Assembly (NCBI GenBank): GCA_016281495.1 | Contig: JAEEIU010000012.1 | Coordinates: 186,001 to 250,000 of the forward strand | DNA length: 64,000 nt | DNA from: Treponema sp. | GTDB lineage: Bacteria > Spirochaetota > Spirochaetia > Treponematales > Treponemataceae | Reading direction: 5' to 3' | Shown: positions 27,968-36,898 of the stretch, in pieces | How positions within the stretch are numbered: the stretch's first letter is position 1 | Layout: every line of letters begins with the position of its first letter | Position numbers and translations under genes: made by a program | The notes under the pieces: generated by a model | The model's input: only the letters and a program-made list of their open reading frames with translations | What the model was told of the DNA's origin: nothing | Databases searched by the model: none

Positions 27968-29098
27968 CTACCCGAATACAATATCCCTTAATGCCGGATG
28001 GATCTCGTTGTATGCCCTGCCGAAATTCCGCACGTGCATTGTGAGCACAAAGCTTGTTTTTGATGCCGTGTCCATTTGAATGCAGCTTGCCGCCGCACCG
28101 TCCCAACCGAAAATTCCTGCAGGAGATGTTGATCCGCATTTTTCCGGGTTTATCAGGACCTGCATGCCGCAGCCATATCCGTAACCGACCCTTCCCATGC
28201 TGCATTCAAGATCCTTCATTGAATCCATGGACAAAAGGTTCTGCTTGATTTTTTCAACTGTCTCCGGATTCAGGATTCTGTTTCCGTCCTTGGAAATTCC
28301 GCCGCACGCAAGAGTGTCAGCAAGAACCGCGTAATCCTCAGTGCAGCTTACAAGACCCGCACCACCGCTTTCGTAGCTTTCCGACAGCTGATAGTTGCAT
28401 GTCTGCTCCATGGGAACAATTCCATTCTCACCTGCGATATACTGCTGTGCAAGCCTTTCCAATCCGTCGTTATCCGGTTTTGCAAAGAATGTGTCCTTAA
28501 AGCCCAGAGGCTTCCAGATGTTTTCCTTAAGATATTCACCAAAACTCATGCCTGAAACTGTTTCCACAACCGCCGCCACAACATCATGGCTCAAGCTGTA
28601 GCAGAAATGTGTTCCCGGCTGAAAATTCAAGGGGGTTTCCACAAAAGAATTTACGATATCAAGGGTGGATGCCTTTGCACCCTTTTCCTTGAGGATACGG
28701 ACTATTCCGGGACGTGCCAGATCATAATCCAGACCGGACTGCATGGAAACAAGATGCCTTAACCTCAACGGCCACTTGAGCTTTTCTTCGCCGGCATCGG
28801 TCTTAACCTTTAGATTTCTGTACGCCGGAAGGTATTCTGCAACATCGTCATTAAGGGAAACCTTTCCCTGTTCCACAAGCTGCATTATTGCCGTCATGGT
28901 TTGAACCTTTGTCATGGAAAACATAAGGTATCTCTGGTCCGCAGAAACCTTTTGCGTTTTTTCAATATTGACGGTCCCGTTCATGTGGCGGTAAACCTGC
29001 TTATGATTGTCATACACGATGCAGTCCACCGAAGGAATCCCCAGATCAAGCAGGGAATCCAAATATGCGGTCATCTTTTCCTCGTTAAATCCACTCAA
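27968..29098 (-). CDS. Serine hydrolase of the beta-lactamase/DD-peptidase (class C) fold
   Basis: 376 residues. The active-site SxxK is in MFSMTKVQTM (about residue 60), and a YxS-type second motif is in HFCYSLSHDV. There is no signal peptide, so it may be cytosolic, like several esterase-type members (EstB/LpqH-like in plan). It starts with TTG at 29098, backed by AGGAGG eight bases upstream. The xylanase follows on the same strand, 200 bases away, with palindromic repeats between them, so it is not clearly one operon. The substrate is unknown. Confidence 0.85.
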   Translation of the reverse strand: MSGFNEEKMTAYLDSLLDLGIPSVDCIVYDNHKQVYRHMNGTVNIEKTQKVSADQRYLMFSMTKVQTMTAIMQLVEQGKVSLNDDVAEYLPAYRNLKVKTDAGEEKLKWPLRLRHLVSMQSGLDYDLARPGIVRILKEKGAKASTLDIVNSFVETPLNFQPGTHFCYSLSHDVVAAVVETVSGMSFGEYLKENIWKPLGFKDTFFAKPDNDGLERLAQQYIAGENGIVPMEQTCNYQLSESYESGGAGLVSCTEDYAVLADTLACGGISKDGNRILNPETVEKIKQNLLSMDSMKDLECSMGRVGYGYGCGMQVLINPEKCGSTSPAGIFGWDGAAASCIQMDTASKTSFVLTMHVRNFGRAYNEIHPALRDIVFG

Positions 29099-29172
29099 CT
29101 CAATATCCTCCTGATTTGTTCAATTTTACCACAGGAGCATTCGATTTTCAAACCCCAACAGTGCCATAAAGC

Positions 29173-29199
29173 AAAAAAAGGGGGCCATTTCTGACCCCC
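29173..29199 (-). terminator. Terminator of the Amt-PII gene
   Basis: Minus-strand RNA: GGGGGUCA, GAAA loop, UGGCCCCC (one U-G pair), then seven U. Confidence 0.85.
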
Positions 29200-29219
29200 A
29201 AGATTGTTACGTTATTTGA

Positions 29220-30887
29220 TTAGTCCTGCAAAGCCTCATAGCCTTCTTCTCCAGTGCGGACCTTTACGACATTCTGAACATCATATACGAAAATCTTTCC
29301 GTCGCCGATGTTACCTGTGTAAAGGACTTCCTTGGCGGCCGTGATTACCAGGTCAACAGGAACTTCGCTTACAACAATGTCCACCTTGATCTTTGGCAGC
29401 AGTGTCATATCCATTTCAACACCACGATACTTCTGGACGTTGCCGTGCTGCTGACCGCAACCAAGTACGTTTGTTACAGTCATACCGGTTACGCTGATGT
29501 CGTTCATTGCGGCCTTGAGTTCATCGAACTTGCTCTGACGTGTAATGATTGTTACCATGTGGAACTTTGCATCAGGCCTTGTTGTTGCCTTTGTAACAGG
29601 AACTGCCTTTTCTACCGGGACAGTACCAGGAGCTGATGTTTCACCGCCAAGAACCTGTGGAGCCATGATGAATCCGGCATAGCTTGAATCAATACCGTGC
29701 TCAAGCTTGTCAAGACCGATGATTTCTTCCTCACGGCTAGCACGCAGACCATGAATCTTCTTGATCAGGGCAAAGGTGATTATCATGCAGATTACAGTCC
29801 ATCCGACGATGGAGAATTCACCAAGAGCCTGAACGCCAAGATGCTTTGCACCGCCACCGTAGAAAAGACCGGAATCTACGTTGAACAAACCGTCAGACAA
29901 AGTACCCCAGATACCGTTTGCAAGGTGAACTGCAACAGCACCAACCGGATCATCGATGTGGAGCTTAAGGTCAAGGAACTCTACAACCAGAACTACTATG
30001 ATACCGGCAACGATACCGATTATGCTTGCACCAAGGGCATCTACTGTAGCACAGGTCGGCGTGATGGCAACAAGACCAGCCAAAGATGCGTTCAAGGTCA
30101 TGGAAACATCTGGCTTACCGTTCTTGATCCATGTGAAGATCATTGTCGTACAGCATGCAATTGCAGGGGCAATTGTCGTTGTGGTAAATACGGCGGCAAG
30201 ACCACCAACACCTTCAAGCTGAACACAGGCGGCACCGTTGAAACCATACCAGCCGAACCACAGGATGAAAGTTCCCAATGCACCAAGAGTCAGTGAGTGA
30301 CCTGGAATAGCATGAACCTTTGTTACCTTTCCTGTCTTGTCGCGGTCATACTTACCGATACGCGGGCCAAGGAAGATTGCACCAATCAAAGCGGCTGTAC
30401 CACCAACAGAGTGGATAGCGGCACCACCGGCAAAGTCAACGAATCCCATCTGGGCAAGCCATCCCTGAGGATTCCATACCCATCCCGCCTCAATCGGATA
30501 TACCACAGCGGAAATAATCGCAGAGTAAATGCAGTAGGCGCTGAACTTTGTACGTTCTGCCATTGAACCAGATACAATAGTCGCGGCCGTCGCACAGAAC
30601 ACAAGGTTGAACACAAAGCTAGACCAGTCAAGATCTGCAAAATTAGTAAACAGCTGAAGATTTGGTTTGCCTATGAAACCAAAGAAATAATTCTCGCTCA
30701 TCATCAGACCGAAACCAAGCAACATGAACATCGGTGTTCCGATACAGAAATCCATCAGGTTTTTCATGATGATATTTCCGGCATTTTTTGCTCGTGTAAA
30801 ACCGGTTTCCACCATTGCAAATCCGCACTGCATAAAAAATACCAAAGCAGCGCCAATCAAAAACCAAACGCTCCAAACTTCACTCAT
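29220..30887 (-). CDS. Ammonium transporter fused to a C-terminal PII domain
   Basis: 555 residues. Residues 1 to about 400 are an Amt channel (GFAMVETGFTRAKN at the start; the two pore His in IHSVGG and AVHLANGIWG). After a linker, residues about 439-550 are a full PII (GlnB/GlnK) domain with GCGQQHG, YRGVE and the C-loop GDGKIFVYDV. PII normally plugs Amt when nitrogen is plentiful; here the regulator is tethered. Met492 replaces the Tyr51 that GlnD uridylylates, so control is probably by ATP/ADP/2-oxoglutarate only. GGAGG precedes the start. The long leader holds three hairpin/U-tract elements. Confidence 0.93.
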   Translation of the reverse strand: MSEVWSVWFLIGAALVFFMQCGFAMVETGFTRAKNAGNIIMKNLMDFCIGTPMFMLLGFGLMMSENYFFGFIGKPNLQLFTNFADLDWSSFVFNLVFCATAATIVSGSMAERTKFSAYCIYSAIISAVVYPIEAGWVWNPQGWLAQMGFVDFAGGAAIHSVGGTAALIGAIFLGPRIGKYDRDKTGKVTKVHAIPGHSLTLGALGTFILWFGWYGFNGAACVQLEGVGGLAAVFTTTTIAPAIACCTTMIFTWIKNGKPDVSMTLNASLAGLVAITPTCATVDALGASIIGIVAGIIVVLVVEFLDLKLHIDDPVGAVAVHLANGIWGTLSDGLFNVDSGLFYGGGAKHLGVQALGEFSIVGWTVICMIITFALIKKIHGLRASREEEIIGLDKLEHGIDSSYAGFIMAPQVLGGETSAPGTVPVEKAVPVTKATTRPDAKFHMVTIITRQSKFDELKAAMNDISVTGMTVTNVLGCGQQHGNVQKYRGVEMDMTLLPKIKVDIVVSEVPVDLVITAAKEVLYTGNIGDGKIFVYDVQNVVKVRTGEEGYEALQD

Positions 30888-30972
30888 AAGAGTACCTCCA
30901 TATTTAGTGACTTCCGGGATTTTGCGGCATAACCGCCAGCCAGCCCGAAAATGACACTTACCAAATTAATAT

Positions 30973-31029
30973 AAAAAAACACCATAGATAAAATCCCATG
31001 TTCAAGGACATACCTATGGCGTCTTTGCC
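30973..31029 (-). promoter_or_regulatory. Leader element 3 (amt, proximal)
   Basis: Minus-strand RNA: GGCAAAGA, then CGCCAUAG pairing with CUAUGGUG (one G-U), enclosing an inner AUGU/ACAU hairpin, then seven U. It ends about 85 bases before the start codon. Confidence 0.65.
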
Positions 31030-31034
31030 AAAAC

Positions 31035-31088
31035 AAAAAAAAATGCCACGTTCCATAACCCATCACCATGGAACGCAGCACCTTTGCT
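31035..31088 (-). promoter_or_regulatory. Leader element 2 (amt, middle)
   Basis: Minus-strand RNA: AGCAAAGG, then the 13-base arms UGCUGCGUUCCAU and AUGGAACGUGGCA with an 11-base loop, then nine U. The opening AGCAAAGGUGCUGCG matches glnN element 5 (GGCAAAGGCGCUGCA) at 12 of 15 positions. Confidence 0.7.
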
Positions 31089-31163
31089 AAAATGAGGCCG
31101 GCAACACCTGTCTGTCAGAGCATCTATTACCAGATATGTCTGCAAACGGCTTTTGTCCAGACC

Positions 31164-31206
31164 AAAAAAAAAGCATCGTAGAACCAAATCTACGACGCCC
31201 TTGTCA
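31164..31206 (-). promoter_or_regulatory. Leader element 1 (amt, promoter-proximal)
   Basis: Minus-strand RNA: AAAUGACAAGG, then GCGUCGUAGA and UCUACGAUGC (10 pairs, one G-U) with the six-base loop UUUGGU, then nine U. It begins within about seven bases of the predicted transcription start. Confidence 0.7.
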
Positions 31207-31218
31207 TTTGATGTTTAA

Positions 31219-31247
31219 CTTATACCATATCCATAATTTTTTGTCAA
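31219..31247 (-). promoter_or_regulatory. Promoter of the Amt-PII gene
   Basis: Minus strand: TTGACA (31242-31247), 17-base spacer, TATAAG (31219-31224). It is close to consensus, so control may lie mainly in the leader. Confidence 0.8.
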
Positions 31248-31265
31248 TAATTTTTATAAAAAAAA

Positions 31266-31294
31266 TTTCACTTTTTAAAAAAATGCATTATAAT
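31266..31294 (+). promoter_or_regulatory. Promoter of the HD-GYP gene, leaderless arrangement
   Basis: TTTCAC (31266-31271), 17-base spacer and TATAAT (31289-31294). The ATG at 31302 is seven bases after the -10 box, and there is no Shine-Dalgarno sequence. Confidence 0.65.
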
Positions 31295-31301
31295 ATAGTA
31301 T

Positions 31302-33014
31302 ATGAATTTGCGACCGGTTTATCTTGCAGCTTTCTTTTTTTCTCTTATCACGTTGGTTGTATACTATGAGATCAACTCAAATAAAGTGAACAAAAACTAT
31401 CTCATGATGTTCATGACTACGCTGATCTCCAACTTCGGGTATGCTTCGTCCGTTTATGCAAACACTCTGGAAGGAGCGATGGCCGGTAACCTTATATCTT
31501 ACGTGGGAAGCATTTTTACGATACTGTTCATGCTGGTCGTTGTAGTCGACATGTGCGGAAAAAGGTTTTTCTTTGCCCTTAGGGTAGCGCTTCTGCTATG
31601 TGCGGTTGTAATCAGCGTAGTTGTAGCTTCAACTACAGAGACGAATTTATTCTTCAAGATGTCGGAAATAGGAACACTGTATGGCCTTACGGTAATAAAC
31701 CATCAGAACGGTCCGTTCATGTTCTTCTACATCGGCTATCTTTCTGTAATCAATATCGCCGCATTTGTGGTCGTGATTCATTCAATCTTTACAAAAAAGA
31801 GGGTCTCAAGGCGCACACTTTACATGCTTTTGTCCATGCTGATTTTTGGCACCTTGGCATTCATAATACCGCTTTCCCTGGGAATCGATATCAACTTCAT
31901 GCCTTACACCTATATCGTCATGGAGGTACTCTTCATTGCATTTTCACTCAGGGTCAACACCTACGACCTTCAGATGAACCTGATAAACGTGTACAAGACT
32001 CGGGGCGGTTACGGATACATCGCATTTGACAACAAGGGGCACTTTCTTGGCTGCGATGATTTTGCAATCCAGCTTTTTCCCAAACTCGATTCAATTCCGA
32101 TTGATTTTTCCATTCCTTCATCCTGCACGGAAATAATTGAAAAGCTGCACTACAAGGACGAAAACTGGAACTGGCACGACCACTGCAACCAGGACTTCAG
32201 GATCAGCTGCAACGAAAAATCGGCCATCTGCACTATACATCAGATTGCTGCAAAAGGAAAACCACTGGGATATCTTTTTGAGCTGAGGGATGACACCGAA
32301 CAGCAGAATTACATAAACGGCATAAACCTTTACAACAAGGAGCTTGCAAAACTCATAGAGGAAAAAACCAAGCAGGTTATCGTAATGCAGGAATCCATCA
32401 TCAAGGGAATGGCAACGATGGTAGAAAGCCGCGACAACTCTACAGGAGGCCACATCCTCCGCACAAGCGACTGCATCAAGATCATTACCGAAGAACTCCT
32501 GAAGCACCCTGAGATAAAACTGTGCACGCCGGCATTCTGCAGTAATCTTGTAAAGGCCGCCCCAATGCATGACCTTGGAAAGATTGCGGTTGAAGATTCA
32601 ATTTTACGCAAGCCCGGGAAATACACGGACGAAGAATATGGCAAGATGAAAAACCATGCCGCCGAAGGTGCAATAATGGTGGAAAAAGTTCTTGCAGAAA
32701 TTGATGACGCTGACTTTAAAAACATTGCCATAAACGTAGCCCATTATCATCACGAAAAATGGGATGGCTCAGGCTATCCGGAACACCTAAAGGGAAACGA
32801 GATTCCGCTTGAGGCAAGAATCATGGCGCTGGCAGATGTTTTTGACGCCCTGGTAAGCAAGAGATGTTACAAGGAAGCTAAATCCTTTGACGAGGCATTT
32901 GAAATAATAAAGAACGACCTTGGCCACCACTTTGACCCAGAGATTGGAAAAATCTTCATACAATGCCGCCCACAGCTCATAGCCTACTACAGTTCCTCCG
33001 TGAATGAGCTGTAA
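31302..33014 (+). CDS. Membrane HD-GYP domain protein, probable c-di-GMP phosphodiesterase
   Basis: 570 residues: seven or so helices in residues 1-225 (the 7TM plan seen before histidine-kinase and cyclase outputs), a PAS-like part (about 240-340), then HD-GYP (about 360-555). The metal motif is MHDLGK (about 422), then HH at HYHHEKWDG and the GYP motif in WDGSGYP (about 490). It should hydrolyse c-di-GMP, opposing the two diguanylate cyclases in this window. It is divergent from the amt gene. No ribosome site; see the promoter entry. Confidence 0.9.
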   Translation: MNLRPVYLAAFFFSLITLVVYYEINSNKVNKNYLMMFMTTLISNFGYASSVYANTLEGAMAGNLISYVGSIFTILFMLVVVVDMCGKRFFFALRVALLLCAVVISVVVASTTETNLFFKMSEIGTLYGLTVINHQNGPFMFFYIGYLSVINIAAFVVVIHSIFTKKRVSRRTLYMLLSMLIFGTLAFIIPLSLGIDINFMPYTYIVMEVLFIAFSLRVNTYDLQMNLINVYKTRGGYGYIAFDNKGHFLGCDDFAIQLFPKLDSIPIDFSIPSSCTEIIEKLHYKDENWNWHDHCNQDFRISCNEKSAICTIHQIAAKGKPLGYLFELRDDTEQQNYINGINLYNKELAKLIEEKTKQVIVMQESIIKGMATMVESRDNSTGGHILRTSDCIKIITEELLKHPEIKLCTPAFCSNLVKAAPMHDLGKIAVEDSILRKPGKYTDEEYGKMKNHAAEGAIMVEKVLAEIDDADFKNIAINVAHYHHEKWDGSGYPEHLKGNEIPLEARIMALADVFDALVSKRCYKEAKSFDEAFEIIKNDLGHHFDPEIGKIFIQCRPQLIAYYSSSVNEL

Positions 33015-33050
33015 CAATCAATTCCTTTTGTAAAAACCATACCGCATGAC

Positions 33051-33089
33051 AAAAAAATACCCCGCAGACATCCAGGACATCCACGGGGT
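33051..33089 (-). terminator. Terminator of the glutamine synthetase gene
   Basis: Minus-strand RNA: ACCCCG ... CGGGGU (33059-33089) around a long loop, then AUUUUUUUG. It is convergent with the HD-GYP gene. Confidence 0.75.
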
Positions 33090-33113
33090 GAAGATGGAGG
33101 AGAAATTTTTACT

Positions 33114-35222
33114 TTATCTTACGCTGAACAACAGATCTCCGTAGCTTGGGAATGGCCACAGTTCCTTTGGTGTGATTACCTCAAGCTCGTCTGCGCATGC
33201 CCTAAGCTCGTTCATTGCGGCGAACACTTTCTCGCGGTAGAACAATGCAATCTTGCCGGATTCTGTACCGTCGGAAGAAATCTTCTTTGCCTCAAGCACA
33301 CTCTTTTCCAGCACTTCTGTCTTCTTGTAGATGCATGAAGTGAGTGTTGAAACTTTCTTGAGCATTTCGCTTTCGTATGTCGTGTCACATTCACCGCATG
33401 CGGCTTTTTTCAGGCCGATTGTCTCTGCCAGCTTGTTTGCATATTTGCTTGCTGCCGGAAGGATATCCTTCTTTGACATTTCAAGCATTGTCTCTGCCTC
33501 GATATTGATGATCTTTGAATAATTTTCGTTGTGAATCTCGTAGCGGCTTGTAAGCTCGACCTTGCTGTATACTCCGAATTTTTCAAAGAGCTTGACGTTC
33601 TTTTCATCAAGAATATGCGGCAATGCCTCCGGTGTTGAACGCAGGTTAAGGAGTCCGCGTTTTTCTGCCTCTGCAACCCATGAATCATCGTAACCGTTTC
33701 CGTTAAAGATGATGCGCTTGTGTTCCTTGATTGTCTTAAGGATCAAGTCATGGAGCGTGCTGTTGAAGTCTGATGCCTTTTCAAGAATGTCTGCGAACTG
33801 GCTCAACTCTTCTGCAACAACGGTGTTCAGGAATACGTTTGCACATGCGATTGATTCGTTTGAACCGAGCATGCGGAACTCGAACTTGTTGCCGGTGAAT
33901 GCAAATGGTGAAGTTCGGTTGCGGTCTGTTGTATCCTTGTTGAAGTCAGGAAGAACAGTAACACCAATCTGCATTTTTTCTTTTTCGTGCTTGCCGTATG
34001 GAACGCCTTTTTCGATGCTGTCCAGGATTGCAGAAAGCTCATCACCAAGGAAGATTGAAATGATTGCTGGCGGTGCCTCGTTTGCTCCAAGACGGTGATC
34101 GTTTCCGGCAGATGCAACAGAGATGCGGAGAAGGTCCTGATATTCATCTACTGCCTTGATGATTGCACACAGGAACAAAAGGAACTGTGCGTTCTGGTCT
34201 GGTGTGGCACCCGGGTCAAGAAGGTTTTTGCCGGTGTTTGTGCTGATTGACCAGTTGTTGTGTTTGCCGCTTCCGTTTACTCCTGCAAATGGTTTTTCGT
34301 GCAACAGACATACCATACCGTGGCGGGCTGCAACTTTCCTCATCATTTCCATTGTAAGCTGGTTGTGGTCACAGGCAAGGTTTGTCGTGCTGAAGATAGG
34401 AGCAAGCTCGTGCTGAGCAGGGGCAACCTCGTTATGCTCTGTCTTGGCAAGGATACCAAGCTTCCACAGTTCCTTGTTCAAGTCCTTCATGAATTCCTGA
34501 ACGCGGGGTTTAATCATACCGAAGTAATGATCTTCAAGTTCCTGTCCCTTTGGAGCCTTTGCACCAAACAATGTGCGGCCTGTGTAGATGAGGTCCTCGC
34601 GCTTGTCGTAAACAGATTTGTCTACAAGAAAATATTCCTGTTCAGGACCTACTGTTGTCTTTACGGATGTAACTGCCTCGTTTCCTTCAAAAAGGTGAAG
34701 GACACGAACTGCCTGCTTGCTGATTGCCTGCATTGAACGAAGAAGCGGCGTCTTTTTGTCCAGAGCTTCTCCGGTGTATGAACAGAATGCAGTTGGAATG
34801 CAGAGGGTTCCGTCCTTGATGAATGCATAAGATGTAGGATCCCATGCAGTATAACCGCGGGCCTCGAATGTAGCACGGATTCCTCCGCTTGGGAAACTTG
34901 AGGCATCAGGCTCACCCTGAACAAGCTCTTTGCCGCTGAATTCCATTATGACTTTTCCATCGCTTATCGGCGTGATGAAGCTGTCGTGTTTTTCGGCAGT
35001 GATTCCTGTAAGTGGCTGGAACCAGTGTGTAAAATGTGTGGCTCCTTTTTCTACAGCCCAGTCTTTCATTGCATTTGCGACAACTGTGGCAACGGCAGGA
35101 TCAAGTTTTTCTCCACCGTCAATTGTTTTCATCAACTGCTTGAAAGTTTCTTTTGGCAGCCTGGCTTTCATAACCGTTTCATTAAAAACGTTCTCTCCAA
35201 AAATTGGTGTAACTTCGTCCAT
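33114..35222 (-). CDS. glnN: Type III glutamine synthetase (GlnN)
   Basis: 702 residues, the usual size of the GSIII class (about 700-730), larger than GSI. It makes glutamine from glutamate, ammonia and ATP in the cytoplasm. Class motifs are visible: [19 protein letters not shown] near residue 75, [10 protein letters not shown] (about 197) for metal binding, [14 protein letters not shown] (about 265) and [15 protein letters not shown] (about 315). Its leader shares two attenuator-like elements with the Amt-PII gene 4 kb away, so uptake and assimilation of ammonium appear co-regulated. AGGAG precedes the ATG. Confidence 0.93.
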   Translation of the reverse strand: MDEVTPIFGENVFNETVMKARLPKETFKQLMKTIDGGEKLDPAVATVVANAMKDWAVEKGATHFTHWFQPLTGITAEKHDSFITPISDGKVIMEFSGKELVQGEPDASSFPSGGIRATFEARGYTAWDPTSYAFIKDGTLCIPTAFCSYTGEALDKKTPLLRSMQAISKQAVRVLHLFEGNEAVTSVKTTVGPEQEYFLVDKSVYDKREDLIYTGRTLFGAKAPKGQELEDHYFGMIKPRVQEFMKDLNKELWKLGILAKTEHNEVAPAQHELAPIFSTTNLACDHNQLTMEMMRKVAARHGMVCLLHEKPFAGVNGSGKHNNWSISTNTGKNLLDPGATPDQNAQFLLFLCAIIKAVDEYQDLLRISVASAGNDHRLGANEAPPAIISIFLGDELSAILDSIEKGVPYGKHEKEKMQIGVTVLPDFNKDTTDRNRTSPFAFTGNKFEFRMLGSNESIACANVFLNTVVAEELSQFADILEKASDFNSTLHDLILKTIKEHKRIIFNGNGYDDSWVAEAEKRGLLNLRSTPEALPHILDEKNVKLFEKFGVYSKVELTSRYEIHNENYSKIINIEAETMLEMSKKDILPAASKYANKLAETIGLKKAACGECDTTYESEMLKKVSTLTSCIYKKTEVLEKSVLEAKKISSDGTESGKIALFYREKVFAAMNELRACADELEVITPKELWPFPSYGDLLFSVR

Positions 35223-35236
35223 GATAATCTCCTGTT

Positions 35237-35300
35237 AAAAACAAAAAGCGCTACACCTATCCCCGGGGCGTCCCCCAGAGAAAAATGCAGCGCCTTTGCC
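35237..35300 (-). promoter_or_regulatory. Leader element 5 (glnN, proximal)
   Basis: Minus-strand RNA: GGCAAAG, then GCGCUGCA pairing with UGUAGCGC (one G-U) around an inner GGGG/CCCC hairpin, then UUUUUGUUUUU. The AGGAG site of glnN follows at once, so a fold here could also affect translation. Confidence 0.65.
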
Positions 35301-35310
35301 ATATTCATTT

Positions 35311-35358
35311 AAAAACAAAAATGGCCGCAAGAATCCTATTTCCTGCGACCTCTTTGTC
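35311..35358 (-). promoter_or_regulatory. Leader element 4 (glnN, promoter-proximal)
   Basis: Minus-strand RNA: AAAUGACAAAGA, then GGUCGCAGGAA and UUCUUGCGGCC (11 pairs, with G-U) with the six-base loop AUAGGA, then AUUUUUG. It begins about six bases after the predicted transcription start, as amt element 1 does. Confidence 0.7.
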
Positions 35359-35370
35359 ATTTACATTTTC

Positions 35371-35399
35371 TTTATACATCTTTAGAAAAAAAATGTCAA
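35371..35399 (-). promoter_or_regulatory. Promoter of glnN
   Basis: Minus strand: TTGACA (35394-35399), 17-base spacer, TATAAA (35371-35376), near consensus and very like the amt promoter. The region between this and the lipoprotein gene stop at 35464 shows nothing else. Confidence 0.8.
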
Positions 35400-35463
35400 G
35401 TGGGAGTTAAAATTTTTTTTTAAGCAAAACTATTCCACTTCTCCTTCTTGCATTGATACATGC

Positions 35464-36891
35464 CTACTTTACCGAAAGCTCATAGGGCACAGCCTCTACC
35501 AGGGAGTTTATCATGAAGTGGATACATGTGTCATCGTATTTTGTTCCTGGATAAACTTCCTCTATCGTTATCCTTACATCCTCTGGTTCCGTTATGAAGC
35601 TTATGTCCACACTCTGCGGATGAGGCGTGTCAAGAACATCAAGCACTTTTTCGTTTCCGCTTCTTGTGCCCGTGACCCTTATCTTCTTTATGCGTCCGTT
35701 CTGCTTGTACAGGAATGGCCTTTCGTACGAAATGAAGCCGTTCATGATAAGGAGGGTTTTATATACCGTTCCCCATGTGTTTTCCAGCACGAATGATTCG
35801 CCTATACCATTTCCGGGAACACCTTCCACCCATGGCGTCTCTGAATCCATATCGCAAAGATTTGTCACCGGATATTCCTTTCCGCCTTTTTCAACAAGAT
35901 GTGATGACTCTTCTTTGTAGGTTCTCCCTGACAATTCAAGCCAGCGAGGTTCTATAATCATGTAGGAAGAATTAACTCCCTGTGTAATGGCAGCAGCCTG
36001 GATTCCCAAATCCCTAGTATTACACACAAGAAAAAGCATCTTGTCATCTGGATTCACATCCTGCCCATGATAAAGATTTGCTTCTAAAAACTCTTTGGGG
36101 AAAGGCTTTTCCATTTTAATAAAAGGCATGCCGTCTATATGCGTAAACTGATAGTTAACTTCAAATGGCATTCCATCTTCACCAGAATCTTCTCCAATTC
36201 TGTATATTATTTTCCCATCTGATATAGTAATTCCATGAAATGTACAATAAACTTCTGTCCTGTAATAATCATCAATAGAAAACCCCTTTTCCACAAGAGG
36301 CATTGGCTCAAGGTTTTCTTTTTCACTTGGAATTACATAGTCAGGATCATCTCTTGTAAAGAAAGAATCAAAGAAGGCAGAGTCCTTGTAAACATAGGCC
36401 CCTTTTCTGCCGCCATCGGCATAATCATTGTCATACTCAATAACACACGGTTCTCCTTTGGGAAAGAGATAGTCTATAACCGCCTGCTGCTTCTCTGGAG
36501 GACATTCCGATTCTACGAAATCGATCTTACCAACTTCGGGTGGATCAAGGATTATGCGGCGGTTGCTTTTTCCATCATTTCCACAAGAATAATGGCAGAC
36601 TCCGACTGCAAAGTGATTTTGGAGTCCATAAGGTGGCAAAAGATAATATTTCTTAGTATATTTTAACCCGTCCTCCAAAGCAAAACGTGTTTTTCCATCA
36701 GAACTTACCCATCGAGAAGGAAAGCCCACGGGAAAAGTCTTGTATAATGATTCATTTTCATCTGTAACAGACTCGATTTCATTTGTAACAGAGATTGATT
36801 TGGATGCCTTTATCTCCTCTGGCTTCTTTTCCTTGCATGATATAAAAAGCAAAACAGCACTAATAAGAAAACCTAGAATAATTTTTTTCAT
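35464..36891 (-). CDS. Lipoprotein with discoidin/NADase-type glycan-binding-like C terminus
   Basis: 475 residues with a lipobox ending at Cys19 (LLFISC). The C-terminal 150 residues (LCDMDSETPWVEGV, then YKTLLIMNGF and RIKKIRVTG) resemble the discoidin-like glycan-binding module frequent in treponeme lipoproteins. The middle is not recognised. It is the last of five closely spaced minus-strand genes headed by a LuxR-type regulator: the ATG is seven bases after the preceding stop, with GAGGTGAG upstream. Confidence 0.7.
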   Translation of the reverse strand: MKKIILGFLISAVLLFISCKEKKPEEIKASKSISVTNEIESVTDENESLYKTFPVGFPSRWVSSDGKTRFALEDGLKYTKKYYLLPPYGLQNHFAVGVCHYSCGNDGKSNRRIILDPPEVGKIDFVESECPPEKQQAVIDYLFPKGEPCVIEYDNDYADGGRKGAYVYKDSAFFDSFFTRDDPDYVIPSEKENLEPMPLVEKGFSIDDYYRTEVYCTFHGITISDGKIIYRIGEDSGEDGMPFEVNYQFTHIDGMPFIKMEKPFPKEFLEANLYHGQDVNPDDKMLFLVCNTRDLGIQAAAITQGVNSSYMIIEPRWLELSGRTYKEESSHLVEKGGKEYPVTNLCDMDSETPWVEGVPGNGIGESFVLENTWGTVYKTLLIMNGFISYERPFLYKQNGRIKKIRVTGTRSGNEKVLDVLDTPHPQSVDISFITEPEDVRITIEEVYPGTKYDDTCIHFMINSLVEAVPYELSVK

Positions 36892-36898
36892 TATGTAC

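Larger units (their letters stand above)
30888..31218 (-). promoter_or_regulatory. Amt-PII mRNA leader with three tandem attenuator-like elements
   Basis: About 325 bases from the predicted transcription start (near 31212) to the ATG. The three elements take up the first 240 bases; the last 85 bases hold the GGAGG site and no convincing leader peptide. Each element ends in a U-tract, so in the default state RNA polymerase could stop up to three times. Elements 1 and 2 match the two elements of the glnN leader in order and in sequence. Confidence 0.65.

Noticed and set aside
24958-29098. A polysaccharide-utilisation locus around the xylanase
   Set aside because: Only one glycoside hydrolase is present; no transporter or regulator for xylan is adjacent, and intergenic repeats separate it from the serine hydrolase gene.
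29697-30566. Plus-strand frames inside the Amt-PII gene
   Set aside because: Shadow frames of the conserved Amt coding sequence.
30884-31081. A 65-codon frame and an 8-codon frame (MPQNPGSH) in the amt leader, as a leader peptide
   Set aside because: No ribosome site; they overlap the hairpins or the gene's own ribosome site; no matching peptide in the glnN leader.
30973-31206. Known glutamine riboswitches (glnA RNA or downstream-peptide RNA)
   Set aside because: The conserved cores I know for those motifs are not visible; the shared feature here is CAAAG plus terminator hairpins.
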